64,000 nucleotides of DNA from Herbidospora daliensis (GTDB lineage Bacteria > Actinomycetota > Actinomycetes > Streptosporangiales > Streptosporangiaceae). Made by a program: the position numbers and the translations under genes. Every line of letters starts with the position of its first letter. Positions within the stretch are counted from its first letter, which is position 1. Shown here piece after piece: positions 1-9,219 of the stretch. The notes beneath the pieces were generated by a model, which saw nothing but the letters and a program-made list of their open reading frames with translations, ran no database searches and was not told the DNA's origin. The stretch is from the NCBI RefSeq assembly GCF_001570585.1, contig NZ_BBXF01000004.1, positions 434,001 to 498,000 of the forward strand, written 5' to 3'.

Positions 1-1
1 C

Positions 2-1945
2 ACCCTCCCCTACCGGCTCCCGCCGTTCGCGGAGATCAGGGAGGAACACTACGTTCCGGCGTTCGAACGGGCCATGGCCGACCACCTCGCCGAGGTCGAG
101 GCCATCGCGACGCAGACCGACCCCGCGACCTTCGCCAACACCCTCGAAGCGCTCGAACGGGCCGGCGACATGCTCCAGCGGGTCTCCATCGCCTTCTTCA
201 ACCAGGCGGGCAGCGACACCACCCCCCGCATCCAGGAGATCCAGCAGGAGATCACCCCGAAGCTGGCGGCCCACCAGGACTCCGTCGCCCTCAATCCGGC
301 GCTCTACGCCCGGATCAAGGCCGTGGAGACCGACGTGCCGGAGGAGCAGTGGCTGCTCCAGCGTTACCTGACCGACTTCGTACGGGCGGGCGCCGAGCTC
401 GACGACGACCAGCAGGCCCGGCTGCGCGCGATCAACGAGGAGCTGTCGGGCCTCGCCGCGACCTTCCAGTTCAACCTGCTCAACGACACCAACGCGCGCG
501 CCGTCGCGGTCGACGACGCCGCGGCCCTCGACGGCCTGTCGGCCGACGAGATCGCCGGCCTGCGCGAGACCGCGACCGAGCGGGGCCTCGACGGGAAACA
601 CCTGATCACCCTGGTCCTGCCGACCGGGCAGCCCGCGCTGACGTCGCTGACCGACCGGTCGCTGCGCGAGCGCGTCTTCCGCGCCTCCACCGGCCGGGGG
701 GCGGCCAACGCCGGGCTCATCACCCGCATCGCCGCGCTCCGCCGCGAGCGGGCCAACCTGCTCGGCTACCGCGACCACGCCGAATACGCCCTGGCCGACC
801 AGACCGCCGGCACCACCGGCGCGGTCACCGAGATGCTCGACAAGCTCGTCACCCCCGCCGTCGCCAACGCCCGCCGCGAGCAGGCGGCCCTCGAAGAGCA
901 GGCCGGCTTCCCGATCGAGGCCTGGGACTGGGCGTTCTACGCCGAGAAGGTGCGCCAGGCCCGCTACGACATCGACAGCGCCGCCATGCGCCCCTACTTC
1001 GAGCTCAACCGGGTGCTGGTCGACGGCGTCTTCCACGCCGCCCACCGCCTCTACGGGCTCTCGTTCACCGAACGCGCCGACCTCGTCGGCTACCACCCCG
1101 ACGTGCGGATCTGGGAGGTCGCCGACGAAGACGGCTCCCCCCTCGGGCTGTTCCTGGGCGACTTCCACGCGCGGGCGTCCAAGCGCGGCGGGGCGTGGAT
1201 GAACAGCCTCGTCCACCAGTCGGGGCTGACGGGGTACCGGCCGGTGGTGGTCAACAACCTCAACATCGTCAAGGGCGAGCCGACCCTGATGACCTTCGAC
1301 GAGGTCAACACGATGTTCCACGAGTTCGGCCACGCCCTGCACGGCCTGTTCTCCGACGTGCGCTTCCCGCGCTTCTCCGGCACGGCGGTGCCGCGCGACT
1401 TCGTCGAGTACCCCTCCCAGGTCAACGAGATGTGGGCGACCCACCCCGAGATCCTGGCCAACTACGCCCGGCACCACGAGACCGGCGAGCCGATGCCGCG
1501 CGACCTCGTCGACCGCATGCTGGAGGCGCAGAAGTTCAACCAGGGCTACGCGACCGTCGAATACCTGGCCGCGACCCTGCTCGACTGGGCCTGGCACACC
1601 GACTACGAGGGCGGCGACGCCGAGACCTTCGAGGTCGCGGCCCTGCGCGCCGCCGGGCTCGACCTGCCGGCCGTGCCGCCGCGCTACCGGAGCACCTACT
1701 TCGCGCACATCTGGGCGAGCGGCTACGCGGCGGGCTACTACTCCTACATCTGGAGCGAGGTGCTCGACGCCGACACGGTCGACTGGTTCACCGAGAACGG
1801 CGGGCTGACCAGGGAGAACGGCGACGTCTTCCGGTCGCGGCTGCTGTCGAAGGGCGGCAGCGCCGACCCGATGGCCGCCTTCCGCGCCTTCCGCGGCCGC
1901 GACCCGCGCATCGAACCGCTCCTGGAGCGGCGCGGTCTCCTCTAG
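2..1945 (+). CDS. M3 family oligopeptidase / peptidyl-dipeptidase (5' truncated by window)
   Basis: Zinc metallopeptidase of the M3 (thimet oligopeptidase/Dcp) family, a cytosolic enzyme that trims short peptides. The zinc-binding HEFGH motif is visible in MFHEFGHALHGLF near position 1320, and the downstream EYPSQVNEMW segment is typical of the family. The reading frame is open from base 2, before the first ATG at 74. The residues encoded there (LPPFAEIREEHYVPAF) are the conserved N-terminus of M3 peptidases, so the true start lies outside the window. About 647 residues are present, close to full length. The gene ends 3 bp before the convergent stop of the next gene. Confidence 0.93.
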   Translation, partial: TLPYRLPPFAEIREEHYVPAFERAMADHLAEVEAIATQTDPATFANTLEALERAGDMLQRVSIAFFNQAGSDTTPRIQEIQQEITPKLAAHQDSVALNPALYARIKAVETDVPEEQWLLQRYLTDFVRAGAELDDDQQARLRAINEELSGLAATFQFNLLNDTNARAVAVDDAAALDGLSADEIAGLRETATERGLDGKHLITLVLPTGQPALTSLTDRSLRERVFRASTGRGAANAGLITRIAALRRERANLLGYRDHAEYALADQTAGTTGAVTEMLDKLVTPAVANARREQAALEEQAGFPIEAWDWAFYAEKVRQARYDIDSAAMRPYFELNRVLVDGVFHAAHRLYGLSFTERADLVGYHPDVRIWEVADEDGSPLGLFLGDFHARASKRGGAWMNSLVHQSGLTGYRPVVVNNLNIVKGEPTLMTFDEVNTMFHEFGHALHGLFSDVRFPRFSGTAVPRDFVEYPSQVNEMWATHPEILANYARHHETGEPMPRDLVDRMLEAQKFNQGYATVEYLAATLLDWAWHTDYEGGDAETFEVAALRAAGLDLPAVPPRYRSTYFAHIWASGYAAGYYSYIWSEVLDADTVDWFTENGGLTRENGDVFRSRLLSKGGSADPMAAFRAFRGRDPRIEPLLERRGLL

Positions 1946-1948
1946 CGA

Positions 1949-2527
1949 TCAGTAGGTGCACTGGACGGTGACGTCGTCGAGTTCGATCTCGGCGGCGTAG
2001 GGCCCGTTGTCGGTGGCCCCCATGGCGAACCGCAACACCACGTCGGCGCGCTGCGCGGTCCAGCTCACCGTGTGGAGGGTGTAGTCGGCCCTCCAGCCGG
2101 GATACGGGACGGACTTCAGCGCGATGTACGACCAGGTGTCGGGGTCGATCACCTCGACGTTCAGGTGAGGACCCTGGCCCCGCAGCCGCGCCCAGACGCC
2201 TGCGGTGCACCTGATGGGCCCCGGGCGGGTGATCACCGGCGTGAGGGTGATGGTGCGCCCGATCGCGCACCAGTCGGGCCGGTAGAGCACCCGCCAGTGG
2301 GCGAAGCCGGTGCCGGAGCGGGGCGGCCCGAGACCGCCGGTGTAGTAGGGCCCCCAGCACTGGTTGACGACCGTGGGCGTCCACCGGTTCTCCGGGTTGG
2401 TGCCGGGCTCGAACCCGTCGGTCAGCTGCCAGACCCCGGCGGACGCCGGCCCGGCCGGGGCCACCACGACCGTGGCGGCGACGGTGACGGCGATGAGCGC
2501 ACGCGAGATCTTCGCACGTAAGGACAT
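1949..2527 (-). CDS. Secreted protein of unknown function (192 aa)
   Basis: Residues 1-30 form a clear Sec signal peptide: a basic start, a hydrophobic AVTVAATVVVAPAG core and an ASA cleavage site. The mature part is about 160 residues, rich in Trp/Tyr, with Cys in NQCW, DWCA, IRCT and at the end (VQCTY), so two disulfides are possible. The composition (alternating hydrophobic strands, DPDTWSYIALKSV, IELDDVTVQ) looks like an all-beta carbohydrate-binding or jelly-roll domain, but I do not recognise the family. It is a monocistronic gene convergent with the M3 peptidase. No good Shine-Dalgarno sequence lies ahead of the ATG. Confidence 0.8.
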   Translation of the reverse strand: MSLRAKISRALIAVTVAATVVVAPAGPASAGVWQLTDGFEPGTNPENRWTPTVVNQCWGPYYTGGLGPPRSGTGFAHWRVLYRPDWCAIGRTITLTPVITRPGPIRCTAGVWARLRGQGPHLNVEVIDPDTWSYIALKSVPYPGWRADYTLHTVSWTAQRADVVLRFAMGATDNGPYAAEIELDDVTVQCTY

Positions 2528-2599
2528 GCGCTCAGTGTGGAGGCGTCGTGACGGCCTGTGGACCCTGGACTTTTCCGGCCGGAACCCTGGGGTGTACGC

Positions 2600-2695
2600 G
2601 TCGCGGCGCTCGCCGGGAGCGGTGGTCGGCGCCGGTCGCGGCGAGGGGCGGAGGCGGCGGGCGGGGCCGGGGTGGGCGGAGCCGTAACGGAAGAA
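2600..2695 (+). repeat. Intergenic repeat copy A (GGCGGAGCCGTAACGGA family)
   Basis: GC-rich element with two conserved blocks: GGTGGTCGGCGCC at 2621-2633 and GGCGGAGCCGTAACGGA at 2675-2691, 70-71 bp from outer end to outer end. A 43-bp stretch (2653-2695) is identical to copy B at 33510-33552. The element lies between the start of the secreted-protein gene and the 3' terminator of gltX. Other copies are near 33456, 47791 and 51343 (inverted). Confidence 0.8.
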
Positions 2696-2704
2696 GGCTT
2701 GTGA

Positions 2705-2734
2705 CGGCCGCCCGCCCTCGACGGCGGGCGGCCG
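2705..2734 (-). terminator. Hairpin terminator after gltX
   Basis: Perfect 12-bp stem (2705-2716 with 2723-2734), 6-nt loop, beginning 8 bp past the gltX stop. No U-tract follows, which is common for actinobacterial terminators. Confidence 0.75.
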
Positions 2735-2741
2735 ATGGAAC

Positions 2742-4109
2742 TCAGAGCTTGGACAGGGCCGCGTTGAGGCGTTCGATGGACTTCTCGCGGCCGAGGACCT
2801 CGATCGACTCGAACAGCGGGAGGCCGACCGTGCGGCCGGTGATCGCCACGCGGACCGGGGCCTGGGCCTTGCCGAGCTTGAGGCCGTGTTCGGCGCCGAC
2901 CTCTTCGAGGGCGGTCTTCAGGGCGTCGGGGGTCCAGTCGGCGGTGGCGAGGCGCGCGGCGTAGCCGGTGAGGATCTCGGCCGCGCCCGCCTTCATCGCC
3001 TTGTCCCACGACTGCTGGTCGTGGACGGGCTCGTCGAGGAAGAGGAAGTCGACGTTGGGCGCGATCTCCGACAGCACCGCCACCCGGGTCTGGGCCAGCT
3101 CGGCGACCTTCAGGAAGGTCGCGCGGTCCCACGACGGGTCGAGGAACGGGTCGCAGTGCTCGACGAACTCGTCGAGGGTGAGCTTGCGGATGTACTCGCC
3201 GTTGAAGGCGCGCAGCTTCTTCTCGTCGAAGAAGGCCGACGACAGGTTCACCTTGCGCAGGTCGAACAGGGGCGCCATCTCCGACCACGGCATGATCTCG
3301 CGGTCGTCGCCGGGGCCCCAGCCGAGCAGCATCAGGTAGTTGACCATGGCCTCGGCCAGGTAACCCTCGTCGCGGTAGGACTCCAGCGCCACCTTGTCGC
3401 GCCGCTTCGACAACTTCTGCCGCTTCTCGTTGACGATCACCGGCAGGTGGGCCCACACGGGCGGGGTGTGGCCGAGCGCCTCCCAGAGCAGCTGCTGCTT
3501 GGGCGTGTTCGACAGGTGCTCCTCGGCCCGGACGACCTCGGTGATGCCCATCTCGACGTCGTCGACCACGTTGGCCAGCACGAACAGCGGCGAGCCGTCG
3601 GCGCGGGAGATCACGAAGTCTTCCATCGCGTCGTTGGGGAACTCGACCGTGCCCCTGACCAGGTCTTCGACCACCGTGACGCCGGTGTCGGGGGTGCGGA
3701 ACCGCAGCGCGCCCTCGGTCAGGCCGCGGTCGCGGCAGTGGCCGTCGTAGCCCTTGTGCTCCGAGCCCGTGCGGGCCTTGACGTCGTCGCGGGTGCACGT
3801 GCAGTGGTAGGCGCGGCCCTCCTTGTGGAGGCGGGCGGCCGTCTCGCGGTGCTGGTCGGCGTAGGACGACTGGAAGTAGGGGCCCTCGAAGAGCGGCGAG
3901 TCCTTGTTGATGCCGATCCACGCCAGCGCCGAGATGATGCCGTCGGTCCACTCGGGGCGGTTGCGGGCGGCGTCGGTGTCCTCGATGCGGAGCACGAACT
4001 TCCCGCCGGTCTGCTCGGCGACCGCCCAGTTGAAGAGGGCCGACCGGGCGCCGCCCACGTGGAACATGCCGGTGGGGGACGGCGCGAAGCGAACACGTAC
4101 CTCAGTCAC
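2742..4109 (-). CDS. gltX: Glutamyl-tRNA synthetase
   Basis: Class I aminoacyl-tRNA synthetase that charges tRNA-Glu. In organisms with GatCAB it also mischarges tRNA-Gln for amidation. The N-terminus [20 protein letters not shown] carries the HIGH-equivalent motif, and KLSKRRD near the middle is the KMSKS loop. At 455 residues it has the usual length. The GTG at 4109 is chosen because the family motif begins right there, although the frame stays open upstream to 4220. The GTG start overlaps the stop of the upstream FAH-family gene (GTGACTGA, 8 bp), implying co-transcription and coupled translation. The gatCAB operon in the same window completes the transamidation route to Gln-tRNA. Confidence 0.96.
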   Translation of the reverse strand: MTEVRVRFAPSPTGMFHVGGARSALFNWAVAEQTGGKFVLRIEDTDAARNRPEWTDGIISALAWIGINKDSPLFEGPYFQSSYADQHRETAARLHKEGRAYHCTCTRDDVKARTGSEHKGYDGHCRDRGLTEGALRFRTPDTGVTVVEDLVRGTVEFPNDAMEDFVISRADGSPLFVLANVVDDVEMGITEVVRAEEHLSNTPKQQLLWEALGHTPPVWAHLPVIVNEKRQKLSKRRDKVALESYRDEGYLAEAMVNYLMLLGWGPGDDREIMPWSEMAPLFDLRKVNLSSAFFDEKKLRAFNGEYIRKLTLDEFVEHCDPFLDPSWDRATFLKVAELAQTRVAVLSEIAPNVDFLFLDEPVHDQQSWDKAMKAGAAEILTGYAARLATADWTPDALKTALEEVGAEHGLKLGKAQAPVRVAITGRTVGLPLFESIEVLGREKSIERLNAALSKL

Positions 4110-4872
4110 GAGAGACAACCCTGTTGGTGAGAGTTCCAATGCCTTCGATGCCCACGGAGACCTCGTCGCCCGGCTTGACCGGCCCGACGCCGGCGGGGGT
4201 GCCGGTGAGGATGACGTCACCCGGCAGGAGGGTCATGACGGCGGTCACGTGGGCGATGAGCGCCGGGATGTCGAAGATCAGCTGGGAGGTGCGCCCGCTC
4301 TGCCGCAGCTCGCCGTTGACCGTGGTGGTCAGCGCGAGGTCGGACGCGTCGAGGTCGGTCTCGATCCACGGCCCCAGCGGGCAGAACGTGTCGAACCCCT
4401 TGGCCCGGGTGAACTGGACGTCTTTGCGCTGCAGGTCACGGGCGGTGACGTCGTTGGCGCAGGTGTAGCCGAGGATCACGTCTTTGGCCCGCTCGGCCGG
4501 CACGTCGCGGCACAACCGCCCGATGACGACGGCGAGCTCGCCCTCGAAGTCGACGTGCCGGGTGAGGTTCTCGGGATAGGCGATGGGCTCGTTGTGGCCG
4601 ATCACCGACGTCGACGGCTTCAGGAAGATCATGGGTTCTTCGGGTACGTCGTTGCCCATCTCCCTGGCGTGGTCGGCGTAGTTGCGCCCGATCGCCACGA
4701 CCTTCGACGGCAACATGGGCGCCACCATGCGCACCTCGGCGACGGGGAACCGCTCCCCCGTCAGCGTCACCCCGCCGAAGGGATGACCGTCGATCCTCGC
4801 GAGCACCTGCTCGCCCTCTTCGACCACACCGAAGGCGACCCCGCCACCAGTGGAGAACCTCGCGATACGCAC
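4102..4872 (-). CDS. Fumarylacetoacetate hydrolase family protein
   Basis: A 256-residue member of the FAH superfamily: Mg-dependent enzymes that hydrolyse or decarboxylate acylpyruvate-type substrates in the cytosol. Family marks are [16 protein letters not shown], the metal-binding [12 protein letters not shown] segment, and [19 protein letters not shown] near the C-terminus. The exact substrate cannot be told from sequence. The start is GTG at 4872, with a TAGCCT hexamer exactly 6 nt upstream, so the mRNA is probably leaderless. It overlaps gltX by 8 bp and is divergent from the small monooxygenase gene. Confidence 0.92.
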   Translation of the reverse strand: MRIARFSTGGGVAFGVVEEGEQVLARIDGHPFGGVTLTGERFPVAEVRMVAPMLPSKVVAIGRNYADHAREMGNDVPEEPMIFLKPSTSVIGHNEPIAYPENLTRHVDFEGELAVVIGRLCRDVPAERAKDVILGYTCANDVTARDLQRKDVQFTRAKGFDTFCPLGPWIETDLDASDLALTTTVNGELRQSGRTSQLIFDIPALIAHVTAVMTLLPGDVILTGTPAGVGPVKPGDEVSVGIEGIGTLTNRVVSRD

Positions 4873-4904
4873 CGTCCCAGGCTAGTGCCTCGTAAGGTGG
4901 CGCC
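4873..4904. promoter_or_regulatory. Divergent promoter region, both genes apparently leaderless
   Basis: Only 32 bp separate two divergent start codons. On the plus strand TAAGGT (4893-4898) lies 6 nt before the ATG at 4905. On the minus strand TAGCCT (4884-4879) lies 6 nt before the GTG at 4872. Both spacings place a transcription start on the first base of the start codon. Confidence 0.55.
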
Positions 4905-5186
4905 ATGGCATCGGTAGTGAAGATCAACGTCCTGACCGTCCCCGCCGACATGCGCGACGACCTCGAACGGCGCTTCGCCGGGCGGGCGGGCACGGTGGAG
5001 ACGGCCGACGGCTTCGAGTGGTTCGAGCTGCTGCGCCCGGTCGAGGGAACGGACCGCTACCTGATCTACACGCGCTGGCGCAGCGAGGAGGACTTCCAGC
5101 GGTGGGCGGGCCAGGGGCACGGGCAGGGCCAGGCGGAGGTGTGGTCGTTCGACGTGGTCCAGAGCACGGGGCCGGCCGGAAGCTAG
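4905..5186 (+). CDS. Antibiotic biosynthesis monooxygenase (ABM)-like small protein
   Basis: A 93-residue ferredoxin-like-fold protein of the ABM / heme-degrading-monooxygenase type: VVKINVLTVPADMRDDLERRF at the N-terminus, then FEWFELLRPVEGTDRYLIYT and W-rich RWRSEEDFQRW. Members dimerise and oxidise aromatic substrates or degrade heme, but many remain uncharacterised. Conservation of FELLRP and of the Trp residues suggests the heme-oxygenase-like subgroup, which is inference. It is probably leaderless, with TAAGGT 6 nt before the ATG. Confidence 0.8.
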   Translation: MASVVKINVLTVPADMRDDLERRFAGRAGTVETADGFEWFELLRPVEGTDRYLIYTRWRSEEDFQRWAGQGHGQGQAEVWSFDVVQSTGPAGS

Positions 5187-5291
5187 CACGTTCCCGGGTT
5201 CACAGGTGTTTCCCAGGCTCCGCTGAGTGACTTGACCCGCACCGCACCGTCGGCCAGCATGAGCCGCGCCCCCCGTATGGAAGGAACAGGC

Positions 5292-6959
5292 GTGACGCGC
5301 CGTCTCCGATTCGGCGTGTTCGCCGTTCTTGTCGTGTTAGGCGGCCTGATTCAGGCCGGGCCCGCCCATGCCGTGGCGAAGACGCCCGAGTGTCAGGGCG
5401 AATGGCTGCCCTCGACGCCGACCTCCCCCGAGGTCATGGACGGCGAACTGGGCTTCCTCGACCTCGACCCGGTCAAGATCGGCGATCGGGTGAACTGGCG
5501 GCTCGATCCGTACAAGAACCGCTCCTGGGTCATGGTGTTCCAGTCGCTGCGGTGGGCCGGGCGGCTGGTGGCCGACTACGAGACCACCGGCAAGGCCTCC
5601 TACCTGGCACGCGGCACCGCCGTGATCAAGGACTGGGTGGAGAAGAACCCCTACCACGGGCGCAACACGCCCAAGCTGGCGTGGGCGGAGCACACCGTCT
5701 CGCTGCGCACGCCGGTGCTGGTCTGCCTGTCGAAGCACGTCTCCGACAAGTGGCTGACCGACAGCCTCAACGCCCATGCGCGTTTCCTCAACGACAACTC
5801 CCACTACAAGTGGGGCCACAACCACGGCCTCGACGCCGACATCGCCCTGCTGGGCGTCGGCTGCCGGATGGGGAACGCGGCCTGGCGGTCGAAGGCGCTG
5901 AGCCGGATGACCACGACCACCAAGATGGACGTCGACTCCCAGGGCGTGCTGCGCGAGCAGTCGCCGCGCTACGCGATCTACTTCCACGAGCGCCTCAAGG
6001 TCGCCATGGACCGCATCCGCGAGTGCGGCCAGAAGGTGCCCGCCGACCTGGCCGACCGGTTCGACCGCATGCCCGAGCACATCTCGGCGGCCACGATGCC
6101 CAACGGCTTCCTGGTGCCGATCGGCGACGGCGCGGCCGACGTGCAGCCCTCGGCCTACGCCCGGCCCGACTCGAAGGTCCAGATCTACAAGGCCGGGTAC
6201 GTCTTCGGCCGGTCCGCCTGGGATTCCAAGGACGCCTCCTTCTACTCGATCCGGTACGGCCCCGGCATGAAGTTCCACGGCCACGAAGACCACCTCGGCG
6301 TCACCTACTACGCCCAGGGCCGGCCGATCCTGACCGAGGCCGGGTTCCACTCCTACGAGCCGAGCCCCTACCGGAACTGGACCCTCAGCCCCGAGGCGCA
6401 CAACGTCCCGATCCCGCAGGGCCGCAAGCTGCGCCCGAGCACCCCGACGTCGCTGGTCCAGAAGACCCTGACGGGCGAACGCCAGTCGTACACGCTGACC
6501 GACCGCGCCTACGGCGTCAGCCGGACCCGCGCGGTGCTGGTCAACCAGGACAAGAAGGACGTCATGGCGGTCCTCGACACGGTCTCGTCGGGCAAGGTCG
6601 CCAACCTCTGGCACCTCGACCCGCGCATGTCGGTCGTCGAGAACAGCGGCGGCCGGGTCGTGGTCAAGGACAACGACTGGCGGGCCTCCGTCGTGCAGTT
6701 CGCGCTGCCGGGCTGCAAGCCGGTCAAGGGCCAGAAGATCGTGACCGGCCGGCCGAAGCCCTTCCAGGGCTGGATCTCGCAGACGTACATGCAGAAGACC
6801 GCCGCCCCGGTGATCGTCTCCCCCTCGGCCAAGGGCCTGCTGACCGTGGTCGTTCCGGGCAGCGCCGAGGGGTCGGTGACCTGCTCGGGGAGCACGGTCA
6901 TCGCGCACACCCCCACCGGCCCGGTCACCTTCAGGATCTCCGGCAAGAACCTGGTCTGA
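5292..6959 (+). CDS. Secreted heparinase II/III-like polysaccharide lyase
   Basis: Exported protein of about 555 residues. It has an N-terminal signal peptide (RRLRFGVFAVLVVLGG, cleavage near AHA), an alpha-helical toroid-like domain containing WGHNHGLDADIALL and SPRYAIYFHERL, and a C-terminal beta-sandwich with the heparinase II/III-type segment FHGHEDHLGVTYYAQGRPIL. Such enzymes beta-eliminate uronic-acid polysaccharides outside the cell. The specific glycan is unknown. The GTG at 5292 is chosen because GGAAGGA precedes it by 6 nt and the signal peptide begins there. The frame is open to a TTG at 5232 without support. It ends 4 bp from the convergent collagen-like gene. Confidence 0.85.
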   Translation: MTRRLRFGVFAVLVVLGGLIQAGPAHAVAKTPECQGEWLPSTPTSPEVMDGELGFLDLDPVKIGDRVNWRLDPYKNRSWVMVFQSLRWAGRLVADYETTGKASYLARGTAVIKDWVEKNPYHGRNTPKLAWAEHTVSLRTPVLVCLSKHVSDKWLTDSLNAHARFLNDNSHYKWGHNHGLDADIALLGVGCRMGNAAWRSKALSRMTTTTKMDVDSQGVLREQSPRYAIYFHERLKVAMDRIRECGQKVPADLADRFDRMPEHISAATMPNGFLVPIGDGAADVQPSAYARPDSKVQIYKAGYVFGRSAWDSKDASFYSIRYGPGMKFHGHEDHLGVTYYAQGRPILTEAGFHSYEPSPYRNWTLSPEAHNVPIPQGRKLRPSTPTSLVQKTLTGERQSYTLTDRAYGVSRTRAVLVNQDKKDVMAVLDTVSSGKVANLWHLDPRMSVVENSGGRVVVKDNDWRASVVQFALPGCKPVKGQKIVTGRPKPFQGWISQTYMQKTAAPVIVSPSAKGLLTVVVPGSAEGSVTCSGSTVIAHTPTGPVTFRISGKNLV

Positions 6960-6963
6960 CCCT

Positions 6964-7680
6964 CTAGTTGAGCGGTAGGCAGACGGCCTGGACGATCAGC
7001 TGATGCGTGGGGACCGTGCTCTGCCCCGTACCGAACCAGGAGTTGCCCACGGCGTATCCGGCCGAGCTGCCGAAGGGGGAGATCCCGCCGGCGACGGTGT
7101 CCCAGATGTAGGCGCTGCCGCCGGTGAGCGTGGTGTTCGGCGGACATGCGGTCGCGAAGGTGAGGGTCTGCGGATCGAACAGGCTGGCCAGCGTGAACGT
7201 CTGCGCCTGCGACGCGTAGACAGTCGGCAGAATCGCCCCGGCGGGGCCCGCCGGCCCGGTGGCACCCACCGAACCGGCGGGTCCGGCGGCGCCCTGCTGT
7301 CCCTGCGCACCGACAGGTCCGGCAGGTCCCGCAGCACCGACGGGACCGGTGGGACCGACCGGGCCGACAGGACCGGTAGCACCAACAGAACCGGCAGGAC
7401 CGGCGGCACCGACTGGGCCGATGGGACCGACCGGGCCGATGGGACCGACCGGGCCGGCAGGACCCACAGGACCGGCGGGGCCGACCGGCCCGGGGAAGCC
7501 GCGTGGCCCGCGCGGGCCACGGAAGTAGCAGGTCTTCTTGGCGTAGTAGGACCCCTGGTACTTGTGGCACCTGGGGGGATCGGCGTGCGCGGCCGGAGCG
7601 ACGACCAGTCCTGTGGCCAGGCACATAAGAGAAGCGCTGATGAGGGACGACATCCCCACGACGGTGAACCGGGACGACAA
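6964..7680 (-). CDS. Secreted collagen-like (Gly-Pro-X) repeat protein
   Basis: A 238-residue exported protein. Residues 1-33 are a signal peptide ending AHA. A short Cys-containing head follows ([14 protein letters not shown]), then about 30 Gly-X-Y triplets ([20 protein letters not shown] onward, roughly residues 53-150), then a globular tail with two Cys (TACPPN and AVCLPLN). The design is head, triple helix, tail, as in bacterial collagen-like proteins, and the protein probably trimerises at the cell surface. The triplets are dominated by GPV/GPA/GPI. It is convergent with the heparinase-like gene, 4 bp between stops. Confidence 0.88.
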   Translation of the reverse strand: MSSRFTVVGMSSLISASLMCLATGLVVAPAAHADPPRCHKYQGSYYAKKTCYFRGPRGPRGFPGPVGPAGPVGPAGPVGPIGPVGPIGPVGAAGPAGSVGATGPVGPVGPTGPVGAAGPAGPVGAQGQQGAAGPAGSVGATGPAGPAGAILPTVYASQAQTFTLASLFDPQTLTFATACPPNTTLTGGSAYIWDTVAGGISPFGSSAGYAVGNSWFGTGQSTVPTHQLIVQAVCLPLN

Positions 7681-7843
7681 CGGAGTGTCCTTTCAGCAAG
7701 ATCGCTGGTACACCGTTGCCGTCCCCGACCACCCGTGAAGCCACTCCATGGCAGACCCCTAGAACTGGTCAGTTCGCCACACCCAGAGCGACCAGGCGGG
7801 ACCGTGGTCTGGGGGACTCTGGCGCTGCTGGAGCGCGCGGGGC

Positions 7844-8796
7844 TCACCGCTCCCGTGCCAGCCACGCCGTGAGCTCCTCTTTCTCCGCATCCAGGGTCGA
7901 CCCCTCAAGGATCCGGAGCGCCTGCGCGCGGAGGGTCTCCACGCGATGGGGCTCGGTCAGCACCATCAGGCTCACGGTGTCGTCCTCCCACCAGGTGGCG
8001 CCGATGAAAACCGAGCCGTCGGCCGAGGACAGGTCGAAGGCCGGATGGCCGCCACTCCCCAGGATCCGGGACCGCGAGCCTGCTCCGCCCAGGTCCCAGC
8101 CGGGTTCCAGTTCGACCAGCGCCCACACCAACTCCCACCAGCGACGGTTGCGCCACCCGTCCGACTCCTCGCGGGCCTGGAAGAAGTCGGGGTCCTTCCC
8201 CTGGTCCATCGCGATCAGGAACCGCTCCCCCCTCGGAGAACAGGCCGTGTTCGACCGCCGTGGCGTACCAGGCGCGGTTGAACGTGGCGGCCAGATCGGG
8301 GTCGTCAGCCTCGAAGATCTGGTCCCGCCTGCCCTCCTCGGGCCCGATCGTGGCGATTCGGGCGGCCATCTGGGGCGGCACCCCGGTGTACCGCCGGATC
8401 CCGATCAGCCGGACGCCGCAGGCCGCCAGGTCGCGGGCGACGAACTCCTCGTTCATCCGGGGAACGGGAGGCCACTGCGGGATCTCGACGCGGAGCGACG
8501 ACCACATCTCCTCCATGGGACGACGAAGCCCCCCTGCCGGGATCGTCGTCGGCGGACGCCAGGCCCAGCACGACGGAGAGCCGCCAGCCCCGGTCGACGA
8601 GCGTCCGGAACCTCGCCACGATGTCGGGGGCCCAGCCGAGGATCTCGTCGCGCGGCACCTTCGGCACGCCGGTCAGCGCGGCCGACCACACGGTGGACGT
8701 GCGCGGCTCGCCCGACGGCCCGATCTCACCGGCCCGGAACGTCCGGTCGGGGGTGATCCCGATCAGGGCGGTGACCTCGTGCGTCGCTGATGACAC
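7844..8796 (-). pseudogene. Frameshifted gene of unknown function (two G6-tract frameshifts)
   Basis: Three minus-strand reading frames follow one another: 8796 to about 8530 (GTG start, MSSATHEVTALIGITPD), about 8535 to 8230 (contains MEEMWSSLRVEIPQW) and about 8235 to 7844 (contains MDQGKDPDFFQAREE). Each switch falls in a run of six G on the coding strand (plus-strand C6 at 8529-8534 and at 8228-8233). Removing one G from each run restores a single frame of 317 codons (junctions DDDPGRGLRRPMEEMW and FSEGERFLIAMDQ). The restored protein is about 316 residues and soluble-looking. The family is not recognised. It could be a true pseudogene, two assembly errors, or a slippage-controlled gene. 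Confidence 0.75.
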
Positions 8797-8843
8797 TTAC
8801 GTATTCGCGGAGCACTTGAGCATCTTCGCCGAAGCGCGGTGAA

Positions 8844-9128
8844 ATGTGCTGCGGCAGCGGATCGTGGCCCGGTGGCCATCCTGAAGCCCGATCACCGACC
8901 AGGAAGTCCGGAGCGGTCCATGTCGTGGACGGGGTAAGTCTCACCATCGAGCACGGCGAGATCACCCTCGGGCGCATCCATCCCCGCGCGATCGTCACCA
9001 TTCATGTCAGCGACACCACGCTCACGATCGAACTGCCCGATGACAGGCGGGTGGTCCGCCGGACCACCACCCAGCCCGTCCGCAGTGTCAAAGCCGCCCG
9101 GCCCCGCAAGGCCGGTCATGTTTCCTAG
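8844..9128 (+). pseudogene. C-terminal fragment of an IS481/IS3-type transposase
   Basis: The last 60 or so residues (AIVTIHVSDTTLTIELPDD, then RRTTTQPVRSVKAARPRK) look like the beta-strand C-terminal tail that follows the integrase core in many actinobacterial IS481-like transposases. There is no DDE core, no N-terminal HTH and no terminal repeat in the flanks, so this is a remnant. It sits in the decayed zone beside a broken gene. The assignment rests on remembered tail sequences and is moderate. Confidence 0.5.
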
Positions 9129-9163
9129 CCCACCTGTCGAGCGTGCAGAGCGTGCCGGGTCGA

Positions 9164-9198
9164 GCGCCCGTTCGCCGTAGGTATCGGTGAACGGGCGC
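9164..9198 (-). terminator. Inverted repeat downstream of the 103-aa secreted protein
   Basis: Stem of 10 bp (GCGCCCGTTC at 9164-9173 with its complement at 9189-9198), 15-nt loop, about 20 bp past the stop codon. A degraded version of this hairpin recurs at about 9672-9710 beside the decayed gene copy. Confidence 0.5.
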
Positions 9199-9219
9199 GT
9201 GAACGGGTGGCCGACTTCG

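Noticed and set aside
7259-7528. Plus-strand frame that also reads as a Gly-Pro-Thr collagen-like peptide opposite the collagen-like gene
   Set aside because: GGN-CCN codon pairs are nearly self-complementary, so the antisense strand of a GPx repeat automatically yields another GPx-like repeat. The minus-strand frame has the signal peptide and globular ends.
7844-8796. Three separate small genes in consecutive frames
   Set aside because: Internal ATGs lack ribosome sites, and joining frames at the two G6 tracts gives one coherent protein, so a single frameshifted gene is more likely.
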